A stretch of 49,056 nucleotides of DNA from assembly GCA_002338515.1 (NCBI GenBank), contig DDIL01000050.1, forward strand, positions 10,811-59,866, given 5' to 3'. The DNA is from Glaciecola sp. UBA1851. Lineage in GTDB: Bacteria; Pseudomonadota; Gammaproteobacteria; Enterobacterales; Alteromonadaceae. Positions within the stretch are counted from its first letter, which is position 1. The number at the start of each line of letters is the position of its first letter. Both the position numbers and the translations under genes were made by a program. Below, in pieces: positions 36,446 through 45,780 of this stretch. Under the pieces are notes generated by a model that ran no database searches, was not told the DNA's origin, and saw only the letters and a list, made by a program, of their open reading frames with translations.

Positions 36446-38935
36446 TTAATTAAGTTGATAGCGGTATATGACTTCGTCCGTTATATCAGTTAAGAATAGC
36501 GAGCCTGCGATATCCCACATTCTTTCTTCAAAATAGGTGGCTTTATGCACGGCATGTTGGCTTAAGTACAATAGTTCCTGTTCAACTCGCTCAATATCAG
36601 GTGATAGCGCTTTATTAATTGTTACACTGAAAGCCAAAAACTCGCCCAATTGTGCAGCCTGTTTAATGAATTTTACTCTGTCTCTATGGTTGCGTAATTC
36701 ATGTGTCCATTTAGCTCGACAGATTGCACTACTTGATTTTGAATTTGCAGGTGCTGCAATGAATATTTCAGTTTTAATAGGCTTAGGATCTATTTTTAAA
36801 ACTTTTAATGATTGATTAATTATAGACTCACCGTTTAGAAGGTCTTGATAAAGCCAAGATAAATTCACTGAAGTTAAACTATGATCGTGATGTAAAAATT
36901 CCATCCACTTTGCTTGCACCTGATTAACTGTAGACATAGCCGGAAAGAAGCCCTGCTGCTGCTTTTCAATGTAAGTACAAAATTGCGGTGTGTTTTTGCA
37001 ATGTAAGTTTCGCAACGCCATGTTAATGCCTGTTACACTCTCGTCATAACTCACTTTTTTAAGTTTATCCAAGTTATTGTTAATTAATTCTGAAAAGAAT
37101 CCTTCGGCAATATTTTCTTCTTCATCAGACATAGCTTTTAGGTGAAGCACTTGTTTATCAATATTGATTTGAACAACTCTATAAGTCAGTTCAGTGAGTT
37201 CATAGTGGTCACTAAGTGACTGTAATTTAGGAAATGTCACTTTAACCTTACTATATGCTCTTTGATTAAAGGCTTCGTCGAGTTGGATTTTCAAACCACT
37301 TACAGAAATATCTTCACTAGAGCCATAAAATACCTGACTGCTTGTTTCAACCATTACGGGTGTTCGCAGAATATAACGGGACTGTTTTCTCAGCTCTTGT
37401 TGTTTATGGCGACATGCTTCAACTATATGCGGTAACTTATTTCTCGCATGTCCAAAAGCTTTTAGTTGAGGCACTAAGTCAATATCTAGTTCACGCTTTT
37501 GGTAACAAGCTAAACTTGTATCCGATGTAATATCAGTCACACTTATCATGTGCGCGAGGTATTGTATTTTAGCTTGCAATCGCGGACTCAAACCTTTGTT
37601 TAAATCGTCAACATCGCGACTAACACCGTCCGGAATGCTTGTTGGTGAATACGCTTGCATTGGATTAATATCAGTACATGCAAGTTGGTATACTCTAAAG
37701 CTAGCTTTTCGAGCCGCATAGCTCAAAAATGTTGACTTCATCAAAGGATAAAGCGCTAACTCTTCTTTACTGGCAGAATAGAAATATACTTTCTCATCTT
37801 TAACGTGATTAAAACAATATACAGTAGTTTGCGGATACGCATCAGCTTGATTAATTAATGATTTAATTCTGTTCTGATTAACTAAATAACCGATAAGTTG
37901 TTGCCCGTTTTCATCTTTCCAATAATCAAGAATATTTTTGTTATTAGCATTCATACTGGCATATTCAGCAAACATTTCTTTTTCGTTTTTTCTGCTTATA
38001 AAAATAGGTAGCGAAGGCGTTGTATTAGCAAAAGCTTGTTCATATACCTTGCTAGAAAGTGCCATTTCAACATTATCTAAGTTTACTTTATATCGATGCT
38101 TGTTAACTCTAATAAGTTGTGCAACAAACTTATCAAAGGAATCCCCCTCAATAGATTGCCTGTAAAGGTGCAATTGAATCTTGTCATTTTCATTACTAAT
38201 ATTCAGGGTTTGGTAATCAATTGCACCATGACTCCAACCAAAATGCTTTTTAGTATCCCTAAAAGCAACACTTAAAGGAGTAAACTCTTTAAATTTAGAA
38301 AGTGCATCTGAATTTTTCAATTTGATGCACAAGCCATTGATTGATATGTCAGTCGTACTTGCATGAACACTACTGTTGTCAGGAAAAAATATTTCAACAT
38401 CTACGACGTAATTTAGGCGTTCCTGCTTACGAACGGGGAAATTAAGTAAATCTTGGCAGGGCACAATATAACGTTCTTGAGTAATCGTTATTTCAGTTTT
38501 ATGCGTTTGATTTTGTTTGCTGTGTAAGTATTGTTGTTTCTCTTTTTCGGCTTCATCTATGACTAATTCGTACACACCAAAAGTATATTCTCCATATCGC
38601 TTAACGAGCTTCTCAAAACACAGAATGCCGTTCACGTTCAAGTAGTGAGAAATACCATGATGGTTAAAAAGTCTACAATCATCTTTTACTACGGTTCTCA
38701 AATCTATAGAACGAATACAAGGTTTGGCTAGGCGCTTGATTTCCATTTTAACCAAAAAACGCAAATCTTGAGCGATCGAATGCGTCTGCCGTTCAAACTC
38801 AGCATTAAAAGATGGCTTATTTACCAAAGGAGCGAGGTTATGAATTATAGCCTCGTAAGGCTTAAGGTTAGGCTCACTATTTGTTGATAAATATTGTGTA
38901 TTAATCAAATCTTGATTTATTGGTTTATCAGGCAT
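36446..38935 (-). CDS. Large cytoplasmic protein with two PilZ domains
   Basis: This is an 829-residue protein with no signal peptide or membrane segment. It has two PilZ-type c-di-GMP sites. The first has R169-KQER173 and DISING (Asp197 to Gly201); the second has R516-KQSR520 and DISVSG (Asp542 to Gly547). Each pairs an RxxxR with a D/NxSxxG about 20-25 residues later, so both look able to bind c-di-GMP. The stretches between and after the PilZ domains (about 260-500 and 600-829) match no family I know. It sits between serB and radA on the opposite strand. The partner process is unknown. Confidence 0.88.
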   Translation of the reverse strand: MPDKPINQDLINTQYLSTNSEPNLKPYEAIIHNLAPLVNKPSFNAEFERQTHSIAQDLRFLVKMEIKRLAKPCIRSIDLRTVVKDDCRLFNHHGISHYLNVNGILCFEKLVKRYGEYTFGVYELVIDEAEKEKQQYLHSKQNQTHKTEITITQERYIVPCQDLLNFPVRKQERLNYVVDVEIFFPDNSSVHASTTDISINGLCIKLKNSDALSKFKEFTPLSVAFRDTKKHFGWSHGAIDYQTLNISNENDKIQLHLYRQSIEGDSFDKFVAQLIRVNKHRYKVNLDNVEMALSSKVYEQAFANTTPSLPIFISRKNEKEMFAEYASMNANNKNILDYWKDENGQQLIGYLVNQNRIKSLINQADAYPQTTVYCFNHVKDEKVYFYSASKEELALYPLMKSTFLSYAARKASFRVYQLACTDINPMQAYSPTSIPDGVSRDVDDLNKGLSPRLQAKIQYLAHMISVTDITSDTSLACYQKRELDIDLVPQLKAFGHARNKLPHIVEACRHKQQELRKQSRYILRTPVMVETSSQVFYGSSEDISVSGLKIQLDEAFNQRAYSKVKVTFPKLQSLSDHYELTELTYRVVQINIDKQVLHLKAMSDEEENIAEGFFSELINNNLDKLKKVSYDESVTGINMALRNLHCKNTPQFCTYIEKQQQGFFPAMSTVNQVQAKWMEFLHHDHSLTSVNLSWLYQDLLNGESIINQSLKVLKIDPKPIKTEIFIAAPANSKSSSAICRAKWTHELRNHRDRVKFIKQAAQLGEFLAFSVTINKALSPDIERVEQELLYLSQHAVHKATYFEERMWDIAGSLFLTDITDEVIYRYQLN

Positions 38936-39097
38936 ATTTTGTTATCGGAAATAATGCTTCATACTTTGACGGTTTCGACTATAAATATACAGCAAACGTC
39001 ACGAAGCAACAGTATTTTGGCTACAGTGTTACTCTTTGATGCTATATTTACATTAATTAATACAAAGTTCTAATTTCTTTAACTGAGGATGATATTT

Positions 39098-40480
39098 TTG
39101 GCAAAAGCATCAAAAACTCAATTTGTATGCACGGATTGTGGTCATAGCACTGCCAGATGGCAAGGTCAGTGTATTTGTGGAAGTTGGAATACCATGCAGG
39201 AAATGCGGGTAACATCTAGCAAAGTTGTATCGGTAAAACCCACCGGAGTACTAGGGTATGCAGGCGGGAATTCGCAAGGTGCTAAAAAATTTAGTGAAGT
39301 GGAGTCTGTAGAAGCGCACAAAGCACCCTCAGGGATAGGTGAGTTAGACAGAGTATTATGTGGTGGGATTACTTCTGGCTCCGTTAATATTATTTCAGGT
39401 GACCCAGGAGCAGGTAAAACAACGCTATTGTCTGATTTAATCGCTAATCGTTCACAACATATGGCGTCACTCTATTGTACTGCTGAAGAATCCTTATCAC
39501 AGTTTAAAAATAGAGTTGAAAGGCTAAAACTTAAATTCAATGAAGAGCAATTATTTTTACTTTCAGAAACCAGTGTTGAATTAATAATTGAGCAGTTAGA
39601 ATTAAATAAGATAAAATTTGCTGTAATAGACTCAATTCAGGCTGTAGTGAGCGAGAATGCAAATGGTAGTCCGGGTTCGCCCTCACAAGTGAAAGCTGCT
39701 GCTCAAGCATTAACGCAGTATTGTAAACAGAATAATGTGACGATGTTTATTATTGCGCATGTAAACAAAAATAATGAAATTGCAGGACCGCAAACACTTG
39801 TGCATATTGTAGATGCTTTACTTCATATTGATACAAATGACGGTCAGATTAGAACTTTAAGAGCGAATAAAAACAGATTTGGTGATGTAGATACCGTTGG
39901 TATTTTCAGAATGTGTGAAAAGGGAATGATCAGCGTCGATAATCCATCGGAAATATTTTTATCTGGCTCTAGCAATGACTCACCCGGCTCAGCGATTACT
40001 TGTATTCGTAAAGGCAACAGAAACATTTTATTAGAAATACAATGCTTAACGACTGACAATGAGGCCGAATATCCTCAACGTGTTTGCGTTGGTTTAAATA
40101 TGAATAGAATTAAGATGTTAACAGGTGTGCTTCGAAAACATACCAAAACCAAAATCTTTCATGATACTTTTTTTAATATTGTAGGTGGGCTTAAAATTGA
40201 CGAGTCTGAAACCTGTATTGATTTGGCCATTGTTGCCGCATTATTGAGTAGTTTGAATGAGTTCGTTATTCCTCGTACTACTTGTATTATGGGAGAGCTG
40301 AGTCTAAACGGTGATATAAGGCCAATTGACAGTGGCGTACCAAGAGTAAAAGAAGCGGCTCAACATGGATTTAAACAAATTTATGTACCGCACAGAAATT
40401 ATCATAAGAGTATGCAAGGTTTAGGCGCAAATGTGACTCCAATAAAAACGATTCACGATTTGCTAGGGGCTTTGGCTTAG
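39098..40480 (+). CDS. radA: DNA repair protein RadA
   Basis: RadA is a RecA-like helicase that processes recombination branches. The 460 residues match E. coli exactly. Seen are an N-terminal zinc finger, Walker A GDPGAGKTT, the KNRFG motif (RANKNRFGDVDTVG), and a C-terminal Lon-like domain (FFNIVGGLKIDE). The zinc finger reads CTDCG then CICG: the second knuckle is C-x-C rather than C-x2-C. The start is TTG at 39098, eight bases past GAGGA; the ATG at 39089 overlaps that ribosome site and is rejected. Confidence 0.94.
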   Translation: MAKASKTQFVCTDCGHSTARWQGQCICGSWNTMQEMRVTSSKVVSVKPTGVLGYAGGNSQGAKKFSEVESVEAHKAPSGIGELDRVLCGGITSGSVNIISGDPGAGKTTLLSDLIANRSQHMASLYCTAEESLSQFKNRVERLKLKFNEEQLFLLSETSVELIIEQLELNKIKFAVIDSIQAVVSENANGSPGSPSQVKAAAQALTQYCKQNNVTMFIIAHVNKNNEIAGPQTLVHIVDALLHIDTNDGQIRTLRANKNRFGDVDTVGIFRMCEKGMISVDNPSEIFLSGSSNDSPGSAITCIRKGNRNILLEIQCLTTDNEAEYPQRVCVGLNMNRIKMLTGVLRKHTKTKIFHDTFFNIVGGLKIDESETCIDLAIVAALLSSLNEFVIPRTTCIMGELSLNGDIRPIDSGVPRVKEAAQHGFKQIYVPHRNYHKSMQGLGANVTPIKTIHDLLGALA

Positions 40481-40530
40481 CCTCTTGCTTTAGCAGGGTC
40501 GTTGGTATCTATCAAATTTTTGATATATGT

Positions 40531-40570
40531 AACGCACTATCATTTAAATAAACAAAGTTAGTGCGTTTTT
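40531..40570 (+). terminator. Rho-independent terminator after radA
   Basis: AACGCACTA (40531-40539) pairs with TAGTGCGTT (40559-40567) around a 19-base AT-rich loop, then TTT. It lies 50 bp past the radA stop and 18 bp from the convergent phaA end. Confidence 0.7.
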
Positions 40571-40587
40571 CATAATAAATTAAATAC

Positions 40588-41775
40588 CTAGCTTATCATT
40601 TCAACGGTGATAGCAGTGGCTTCGCCGCCGCCAATGCACAATGATGCTAATCCTTTCTTTTTGCCATTGTTTTGTAAGGCATGCAGAAGTGTCACAACTA
40701 TTCTCGCTCCCGATGCACCTATAGGGTGGCCCAATGCACAGGCTCCACCATTAACATTTACTTTTGCAGGATCTAAATGTAGTTTGTTAATAGCTAGCAT
40801 AGTGACCATTGCGAATGCTTCATTTATTTCAAATAAGTCTACATCTTCTATTGTCCAGCCTGATTTTTTAAGTACATTTTCAATAGCACCTACTGGCGCG
40901 ACAGTAAATTCTTCAGGCTTCATAGCATTAGTTGCATGAGATACGATTCTTGCTAATGGCTTGAGTCCCTGTTTTTCAGCTTCATATTCCGACATAACAA
41001 CTAAGGCTGCCGCACCATCTGATATAGAGCTCGAGTTTGCAGCCGTTACGGTTCCATCTTTTTTAAAAGCGGGACGTAAGTGAGGGATTTTGTCTATTCG
41101 CGCGTTTAATGGACCTTCGTCAGTATCAAATATGATTTCGCCTTTGCGTGTTGAAACAGTAACTGGAGCAATTTCATTTTTGAAGCGATTTTCTTCTGTT
41201 GCTCTTTTAGCTCTAGATAAGGATTCAACAGCAAAATCATCCATTTCTTTACGACCAATACTTTCTGTATCTGCTGTGTCTTGTGCAAAACATCCCATGG
41301 CTTTGCCATCATAGGCATTTTCAAGACCATCTAACATCATATGATCAAGTGTTTGCCCATGACCCATTCGATATCCAGCGCGCGCTTTATTTAATAAATA
41401 GGGGGCGTTAGACATACTTTCCATACCGCCAGCAATTACTGTATTGGCAGCTTTAGCTTTAATTAAATCATGTGCGAGCATTATTGCTTTCATACCTGAA
41501 CCGCACACTTTATTGATAGTTAGTGCGCCTGCAGAAAGTGGAATACCAGCATTCAGGGATGCTTGTCTAGCCGGAGCCTGACCCAATCCAGCAGGTAATA
41601 CACAACCCATAATGACTTCATCAATAACATTTACATTTATAATCTCAGTCACCGCTTTTATTGCCGTTGAGCCCAAATCTGTTGCAGAAACACTTGCCAA
41701 GCCACCCATGAAGCCACCCATTGCTGTCCGTTTAGCTGCAACGATTACAACTGAGTTTGCATTATCGTTATTCAT
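40588..41775 (-). CDS. phaA: Acetyl-CoA acetyltransferase (beta-ketothiolase)
   Basis: This thiolase joins two acetyl-CoA to give acetoacetyl-CoA, the first step of PHB synthesis. The 395 residues show the nucleophile Cys91 (NKVCGSGMKA), His350 (CALGHPIGASG) and Cys380 (SLCIGGGEA). Enzymes of this type are also named AtoB; the symbol phaA rests on the neighbouring phaC and phaB. It is divergent from phaC, with AAAGG about nine bases before the ATG. Confidence 0.9.
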   Translation of the reverse strand: MNNDNANSVVIVAAKRTAMGGFMGGLASVSATDLGSTAIKAVTEIINVNVIDEVIMGCVLPAGLGQAPARQASLNAGIPLSAGALTINKVCGSGMKAIMLAHDLIKAKAANTVIAGGMESMSNAPYLLNKARAGYRMGHGQTLDHMMLDGLENAYDGKAMGCFAQDTADTESIGRKEMDDFAVESLSRAKRATEENRFKNEIAPVTVSTRKGEIIFDTDEGPLNARIDKIPHLRPAFKKDGTVTAANSSSISDGAAALVVMSEYEAEKQGLKPLARIVSHATNAMKPEEFTVAPVGAIENVLKKSGWTIEDVDLFEINEAFAMVTMLAINKLHLDPAKVNVNGGACALGHPIGASGARIVVTLLHALQNNGKKKGLASLCIGGGEATAITVEMIS

Positions 41776-42354
41776 TTCTTGTCGCCTTTATTTTTTTATT
41801 GTTGTCATAGATATACACTTATGTTACTCATTAATTTAACATGATGAACAAGCAACATCTAACCTTGCCTTTTATTAAGCAATGCAATGATAAATAGTTC
41901 AATTTACTTGGGCCAATATATGTTCTCCACTTACATTGCAATAATAAATATTTGAATCTGACAATCATAGAGGAGTCCATATACAGGCTCTTCTGTATTA
42001 GTGATGATTGAGGTTGAAACTGTGAATAAATCAAACATGTATTTTTAGAAAGGTTAGCTATGAAAAATGACTTTTCGTTGTTTATTAATGGCTATTTTTT
42101 TATCGCAATTATTATGGAATGATAGGTTGATACAATGGTCGCAAATGATAGACAAAGGTATAATTCAGGCATAACCTATATTCATACTATTTACCATTTA
42201 AACTGGTGATGTTGTTGTTTTATTAGAACGCTATCAGAGCACTTGATACTGAGTCTAATAATACAAATCAATCTGATAAAATATTAGGTTCTTAACAGTC
42301 TAAATTAAGTCAGCTTATGCAGCGATTAAAATAAAAGATATACGGGGATGCTTT
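41776..42354. other. 579-bp phaA-phaC intergenic region
   Basis: This divergent gap is AT-rich and must hold the promoters of phaA and phaC, but I see no convincing -35/-10 pair. It contains a tiny ORF (42060-42122) with a good ribosome site. From about 42205 the forward frames read a few codons such as GDVVVLLERY before stops, which may be a trace of an old gene, but no family could be assigned. Confidence 0.5.
42060..42122 (+). CDS. Possible 20-residue hydrophobic peptide
   Basis: An ATG with AAAGG about six bases upstream opens a 20-codon frame, MKNDFSLFINGYFFIAIIME. The second half is hydrophobic and could span or lie in the membrane. The length is too short for statistical support and no homolog is known to me. 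It is 230 bp before phaC. It could be a leader peptide, a gene remnant or chance. Confidence 0.25.
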   Translation: MKNDFSLFINGYFFIAIIME

Positions 42355-44139
42355 ATGGGAACTGATGAAAACGAAGTCTTAGATTACATCGATAAATATT
42401 CAACATTATTTAACGCTATGGCACATGATATTTTGCATAGAAGCCTCTCTGATAGTGAAGAAAAGTCAGATATATCGGGTTTATTCAATCCAGGAAAGTT
42501 AACGGGTTTACTGAATGGTGATATTAAAGTTGATTCTAATAAGCTAATCCAACAACAAATGGATTACATGCAGCAGCAAACTGAATTATGGCAACAAGCA
42601 AGTAAAGCTATGATGCAAAGTGATTCAGTTGCGCCAAAAGCAACAGGAAAATCAAAAGATCGTCGTTTTTCACACAGTGAATGGTCTCAAAATCCGTTTT
42701 ACACCTATATCAAAGACTCATACCTATTAAATGCAAACATGCTAAGCAATTTAGTTGATGCAATAGAGTTTAGTGACGAGAAAACTGCGCAACAAGCAAA
42801 ATTTTTTACACGCCAATATATCAATTCTTTGTCTCCAACCAACTTCGTTTTAACAAACCCTGAAGTGTGCGAAGAAGTAATAAAAAGTAAAGGACAAAAT
42901 TTAGTTAAAGGCATGCAAAACTTTCTAGAAGACCTGGAGGATAGTCCACTAGAAGCGTTCAAAATGCGACAAACAGATAGTTCTGCATTTACTTTAGGTG
43001 AAAACTTGGCGCAAACCCCAGGTAAAGTTGTGTATCAAAATGACTTGATTCAACTTATTCATTACACACCTACTAAAACTCAACATTATGAAGTGCCCGT
43101 TTTATTTGTACCGCCATTTATCAATAAATATTACGTGCTTGACTTAGATGAGAGAAAATCTGCGGTAAAAGGTTTATTAGACAATGGATATTCTGTATTC
43201 ATGATATCTTGGGTTAATCCTACCGCCGACCTTGCTGACAACGACTTCACCGACTACATGAAAAAAGGACCAATAGCGTCTATCGAGCAAATTAAAGAGA
43301 TTACAGGCCAAAAACAAGTCAACATAACCGGATTCTGTGTTGGTGGAACACTATCATCCATGACCACTGCTTATTTAAGAGCAACTGGTGATGAGTCGGT
43401 TGCATCTCTTACATTACTTACCACGTTGTTAGACTTCAGTGAACCAGGTGAAGTATCTAATTATTTTTCTGAAGACATGTTGCCATTAATTGAGAAAAAC
43501 GCTGAAATAAAAGGTGTTTTTGACGGGCGAATTATTGGTATGAGCTTCAGTTTATTGAGAGAAAATAGCTTATTTTGGTCATTTTTTATTGATAATTACT
43601 TAAAAGGTAAAGACCCTGCACCATTCGATATTTTATACTGGAACAGCGACTCAACAAATATCCCGGCGTCTTGCCTCAAGCAATATTTACGGACCACATA
43701 TTGGGAAAATAAACTAAAAACACCGGGTGCTGTTAATATTGATGGTGTGGATATTGACTTAGCTAATATTGATGTCCCGGTTTACTTTTTATCTACTATT
43801 GCTGACCATATTGTATTATGGCAAGGGGCGTATACTGGTACCAAACTAGTAAGCGGACCAAGTCGATTTGTGTTGGCTGGGTCAGGGCATTTAGCAGGCG
43901 TAATTAACCCAATTGAAGGTGGTAAATATCCTCATTGGTTAAATGATGAGTTACCAGAAACACCAGAAGAGTGGTTTGAAGGGGCAACCGAGAACACTGG
44001 ATCATGGTGGCCAGATTGGTACAACTGGATGAAAGATACATCCGGCAAAAAGATTAAAGCATTACAACCGGGCAAAAGTAAATCGCATCCTAGTTTAATG
44101 GACGCCCCTGGTACTTATGTTTTAAAACGACTAGAGTAA
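42355..44139 (+). CDS. phaC: Class I polyhydroxyalkanoate synthase
   Basis: PhaC polymerises (R)-3-hydroxyacyl-CoA on granules. The 594 residues fit class I. The catalytic triad is Cys328 (GFCVGGT lipase-like box), Asp484 (ADHIVLW) and His512 (GSGHLAG), with the same Asp-His spacing of 28 as the Ralstonia enzyme. The N-terminal region holds NPFYTYIKDSYLLNANML. A GGGGA sequence precedes the ATG. It heads the plus-strand part of the PHB locus and ends in a strong terminator. Confidence 0.95.
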   Translation: MGTDENEVLDYIDKYSTLFNAMAHDILHRSLSDSEEKSDISGLFNPGKLTGLLNGDIKVDSNKLIQQQMDYMQQQTELWQQASKAMMQSDSVAPKATGKSKDRRFSHSEWSQNPFYTYIKDSYLLNANMLSNLVDAIEFSDEKTAQQAKFFTRQYINSLSPTNFVLTNPEVCEEVIKSKGQNLVKGMQNFLEDLEDSPLEAFKMRQTDSSAFTLGENLAQTPGKVVYQNDLIQLIHYTPTKTQHYEVPVLFVPPFINKYYVLDLDERKSAVKGLLDNGYSVFMISWVNPTADLADNDFTDYMKKGPIASIEQIKEITGQKQVNITGFCVGGTLSSMTTAYLRATGDESVASLTLLTTLLDFSEPGEVSNYFSEDMLPLIEKNAEIKGVFDGRIIGMSFSLLRENSLFWSFFIDNYLKGKDPAPFDILYWNSDSTNIPASCLKQYLRTTYWENKLKTPGAVNIDGVDIDLANIDVPVYFLSTIADHIVLWQGAYTGTKLVSGPSRFVLAGSGHLAGVINPIEGGKYPHWLNDELPETPEEWFEGATENTGSWWPDWYNWMKDTSGKKIKALQPGKSKSHPSLMDAPGTYVLKRLE

Positions 44140-44171
44140 TTTGTCTGCGGTTTAGGATAATTACTATTCTT

Positions 44172-44206
44172 AAAAGCGCGATAGTTTTTTACCATCGCGC
44201 TTTTTT
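44172..44206 (+). terminator. Rho-independent terminator after phaC
   Basis: AAAAGCGCGAT (44172-44182) pairs with ATCGCGCTTTT (44194-44204) with an 11-base loop and a T run at 44201-44206. It separates phaC from phaR, so phaR needs its own promoter in the next 228 bp, where none is obvious. Confidence 0.9.
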
Positions 44207-44434
44207 GTATTTAGAGAGCAAATTTATTGATATGGGTTGCTAATTATTTATTTAATTATGTGGTTGTCTATTTTTTGGTGTAACATCCACGCCATTGTTA
44301 AAGTGATGAAATATACTATAGTTATAAAAGTTTAATTAACATTACTAACAAAATATTGTTTCACGTCCATCATTAAACAACCCGTTATTCAACTCACTAT
44401 TGGTTGAATGACATTCCCATTAAAGAGGTTTGAA

Positions 44435-44863
44435 TTGATTATCATTAAGAAATATCCAAATAGACGCATGTACGACACGTCAAAAAGTAAATATGTTAAT
44501 TTGGATTTTATCAAAACCTTAATAAACGATCGAAGTGACTTTCAAATAATTGATTCAAAAACTGAGGTAGATATTACTAAGTCAGTTTTGTTACAAATAA
44601 TTAGTGAATCGGAAAGCAATGAGAATCAATCTTTGCTGACAGATGTATTACTTAAACAACTAATTCGCTTTTATGATAGTGATATGGAAGTTTTTGTACG
44701 TCAATACTTAGAGCAAAGTATTGTTCAATTTATTGAGCAACAAGATAAAGTGCAAGGCATGATGCAAAATATGGTAAATAATAGCCCTATGGGATTATTT
44801 TCTCAAATGATGGAAAAAAATATGTCTGCTTGGCAAGTCAATACCAAGGTTAAAAAAGATTGA
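44435..44863 (+). CDS. phaR: PHB synthesis repressor PhaR
   Basis: PhaR is a DNA- and PHB-binding repressor that is released from phasin promoters when granules form. The 142 residues open with the DNA-binding domain IIIKKYPNRRMYDTSKSKYVNL, matching the PHB accumulation regulatory family, then the PHB-binding part (LLKQLIRFYDSDMEVFVRQYLEQS). TTG at 44435 has AGAGG six bases upstream and matches the family start; the ATG at 44408 would add nine residues without a ribosome site. Twin palindromes downstream, before the phasin gene, are likely its operators. Confidence 0.88.
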   Translation: MIIIKKYPNRRMYDTSKSKYVNLDFIKTLINDRSDFQIIDSKTEVDITKSVLLQIISESESNENQSLLTDVLLKQLIRFYDSDMEVFVRQYLEQSIVQFIEQQDKVQGMMQNMVNNSPMGLFSQMMEKNMSAWQVNTKVKKD

Positions 44864-44919
44864 TAATTCAATAGTTTAGATTACCCTCCGCGCTTTATTC
44901 TTGTTCTAGATCAAAAAAA

Positions 44920-44934
44920 TGTTGCAGTGCAACA
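44920..44934. promoter_or_regulatory. Palindrome, candidate PhaR operator 1
   Basis: TGTTGCAGTGCAACA is a perfect dyad of 7 bp arms about a single G, 163 bp before the first phasin start. It matches the TGC/GCA character reported for PhaR-type sites. Its twin lies 66 bp downstream. Confidence 0.65.
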
Positions 44935-44943
44935 AAATAATCC

Positions 44944-44971
44944 TTGATCTTATTCTAAAATCAATTATTAT
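44944..44971 (+). promoter_or_regulatory. Putative sigma-70 promoter for phasin operon
   Basis: TTGATC (44944-44949) and TATTAT (44966-44971) have a 16-bp spacer and lie between the two palindromes. Each hexamer has mismatches, but the placement between twin operators makes the call plausible. Confidence 0.5.
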
Positions 44972-44985
44972 CTACTCATACAAAA

Positions 44986-45000
44986 TGTTGCACTGCAACA
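44986..45000. promoter_or_regulatory. Palindrome, candidate PhaR operator 2
   Basis: TGTTGCACTGCAACA repeats the first dyad with only the central base changed. It lies 15 bp after the putative -10, so binding would block transcription start. Confidence 0.65.
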
Positions 45001-45082
45001 AAGCGGTTTGAGTGGAGTTTTTTCTGCACTGCCTTATAAACTAGCTTCCATAAATTTTAAATTAACGAATGGGGAATAAATC

Positions 45083-45742
45083 ATGTTTAGCCAATTGACA
45101 GAGCAAGTGAAAAAGTCATCACAGCCTGCAAGCGATCTGTTCGCAGCTAACGTTAAAGCATTGCAAGCTGTATCAGAGCAACAAACGTCTTTAGTTTCAG
45201 GTGTGCTTACAGATAGTGTAAAGCTACTAAAAACATTTAGTGAGCAAACTGAAGTGAAAGGTATGTTGGCAGCACAAGGCGTTTATGCTGAATCAGTACG
45301 TGAGCGTTTAACGAGTACTTCAAAAAATACATATGGCACTTTGAATATCGTTAGCCAGCAATTTGCTGACGTAATGAAAACAAGTTTTGATACAGCTAAA
45401 GAAGCGGCTGTAACTGCGGGTAAAGCGGTAGCTGAAGCGCCAACTAAACCAGCGCCAGCCAAAAAAGTGGCGGCCAAAAAAGCCCCTGCTAAAAAAGCTG
45501 CACCAGCTAAAGCTACTCCAGTAGCTGATAAAGTTGAACCGAAAGTAGAAGCGGCTGAAAAACCTGCGCCTGTTGCTAAAAAGGCAGCACCAGCTAAGAA
45601 AGCTAAGCCAGTACCAACATTAAGCGCTGATAACGTTCGTGCGTCTAAGCCTGCTGCTAAAAAAGCACCTGCAAAGAAAGCAGCACCTAAAGCAGAAGCA
45701 AAGGCATCAACGCCAGCTGCTAAAACAGACGCTAAAAAATAA
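45083..45742 (+). CDS. Phasin with histone H1-like C-terminal tail
   Basis: This is a 219-residue phasin. The N-terminal amphipathic domain (about 1-115) resembles phasin_2 proteins (LTEQVKKSSQPASDLFAANVKALQAVSEQQ). From about residue 120 the tail consists of repeated AAKKAPAKK-like units and is strongly basic and alanine-, lysine- and proline-rich. Such tails are seen in histone H1 and in PhaF of Pseudomonas, which binds DNA and spreads granules at division; the same role here is inferred. A GGGG stretch lies just upstream of the ATG. Twin palindromes control the region before it. Confidence 0.88.
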   Translation: MFSQLTEQVKKSSQPASDLFAANVKALQAVSEQQTSLVSGVLTDSVKLLKTFSEQTEVKGMLAAQGVYAESVRERLTSTSKNTYGTLNIVSQQFADVMKTSFDTAKEAAVTAGKAVAEAPTKPAPAKKVAAKKAPAKKAAPAKATPVADKVEPKVEAAEKPAPVAKKAAPAKKAKPVPTLSADNVRASKPAAKKAPAKKAAPKAEAKASTPAAKTDAKK

Positions 45743-45780
45743 TTTAAATTTAATTACCTTTAAAATATCGGAGATATAAC

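Noticed and set aside
39089..39097. ATG start for radA
   Set aside because: It overlaps the GAGGA ribosome site; the TTG at 39098 gives the E. coli N-terminus and length.
41831..42034. 67-codon minus-strand ORF in the phaA-phaC gap
   Set aside because: No ribosome site, no family resemblance, and composition like non-coding AT-rich DNA.
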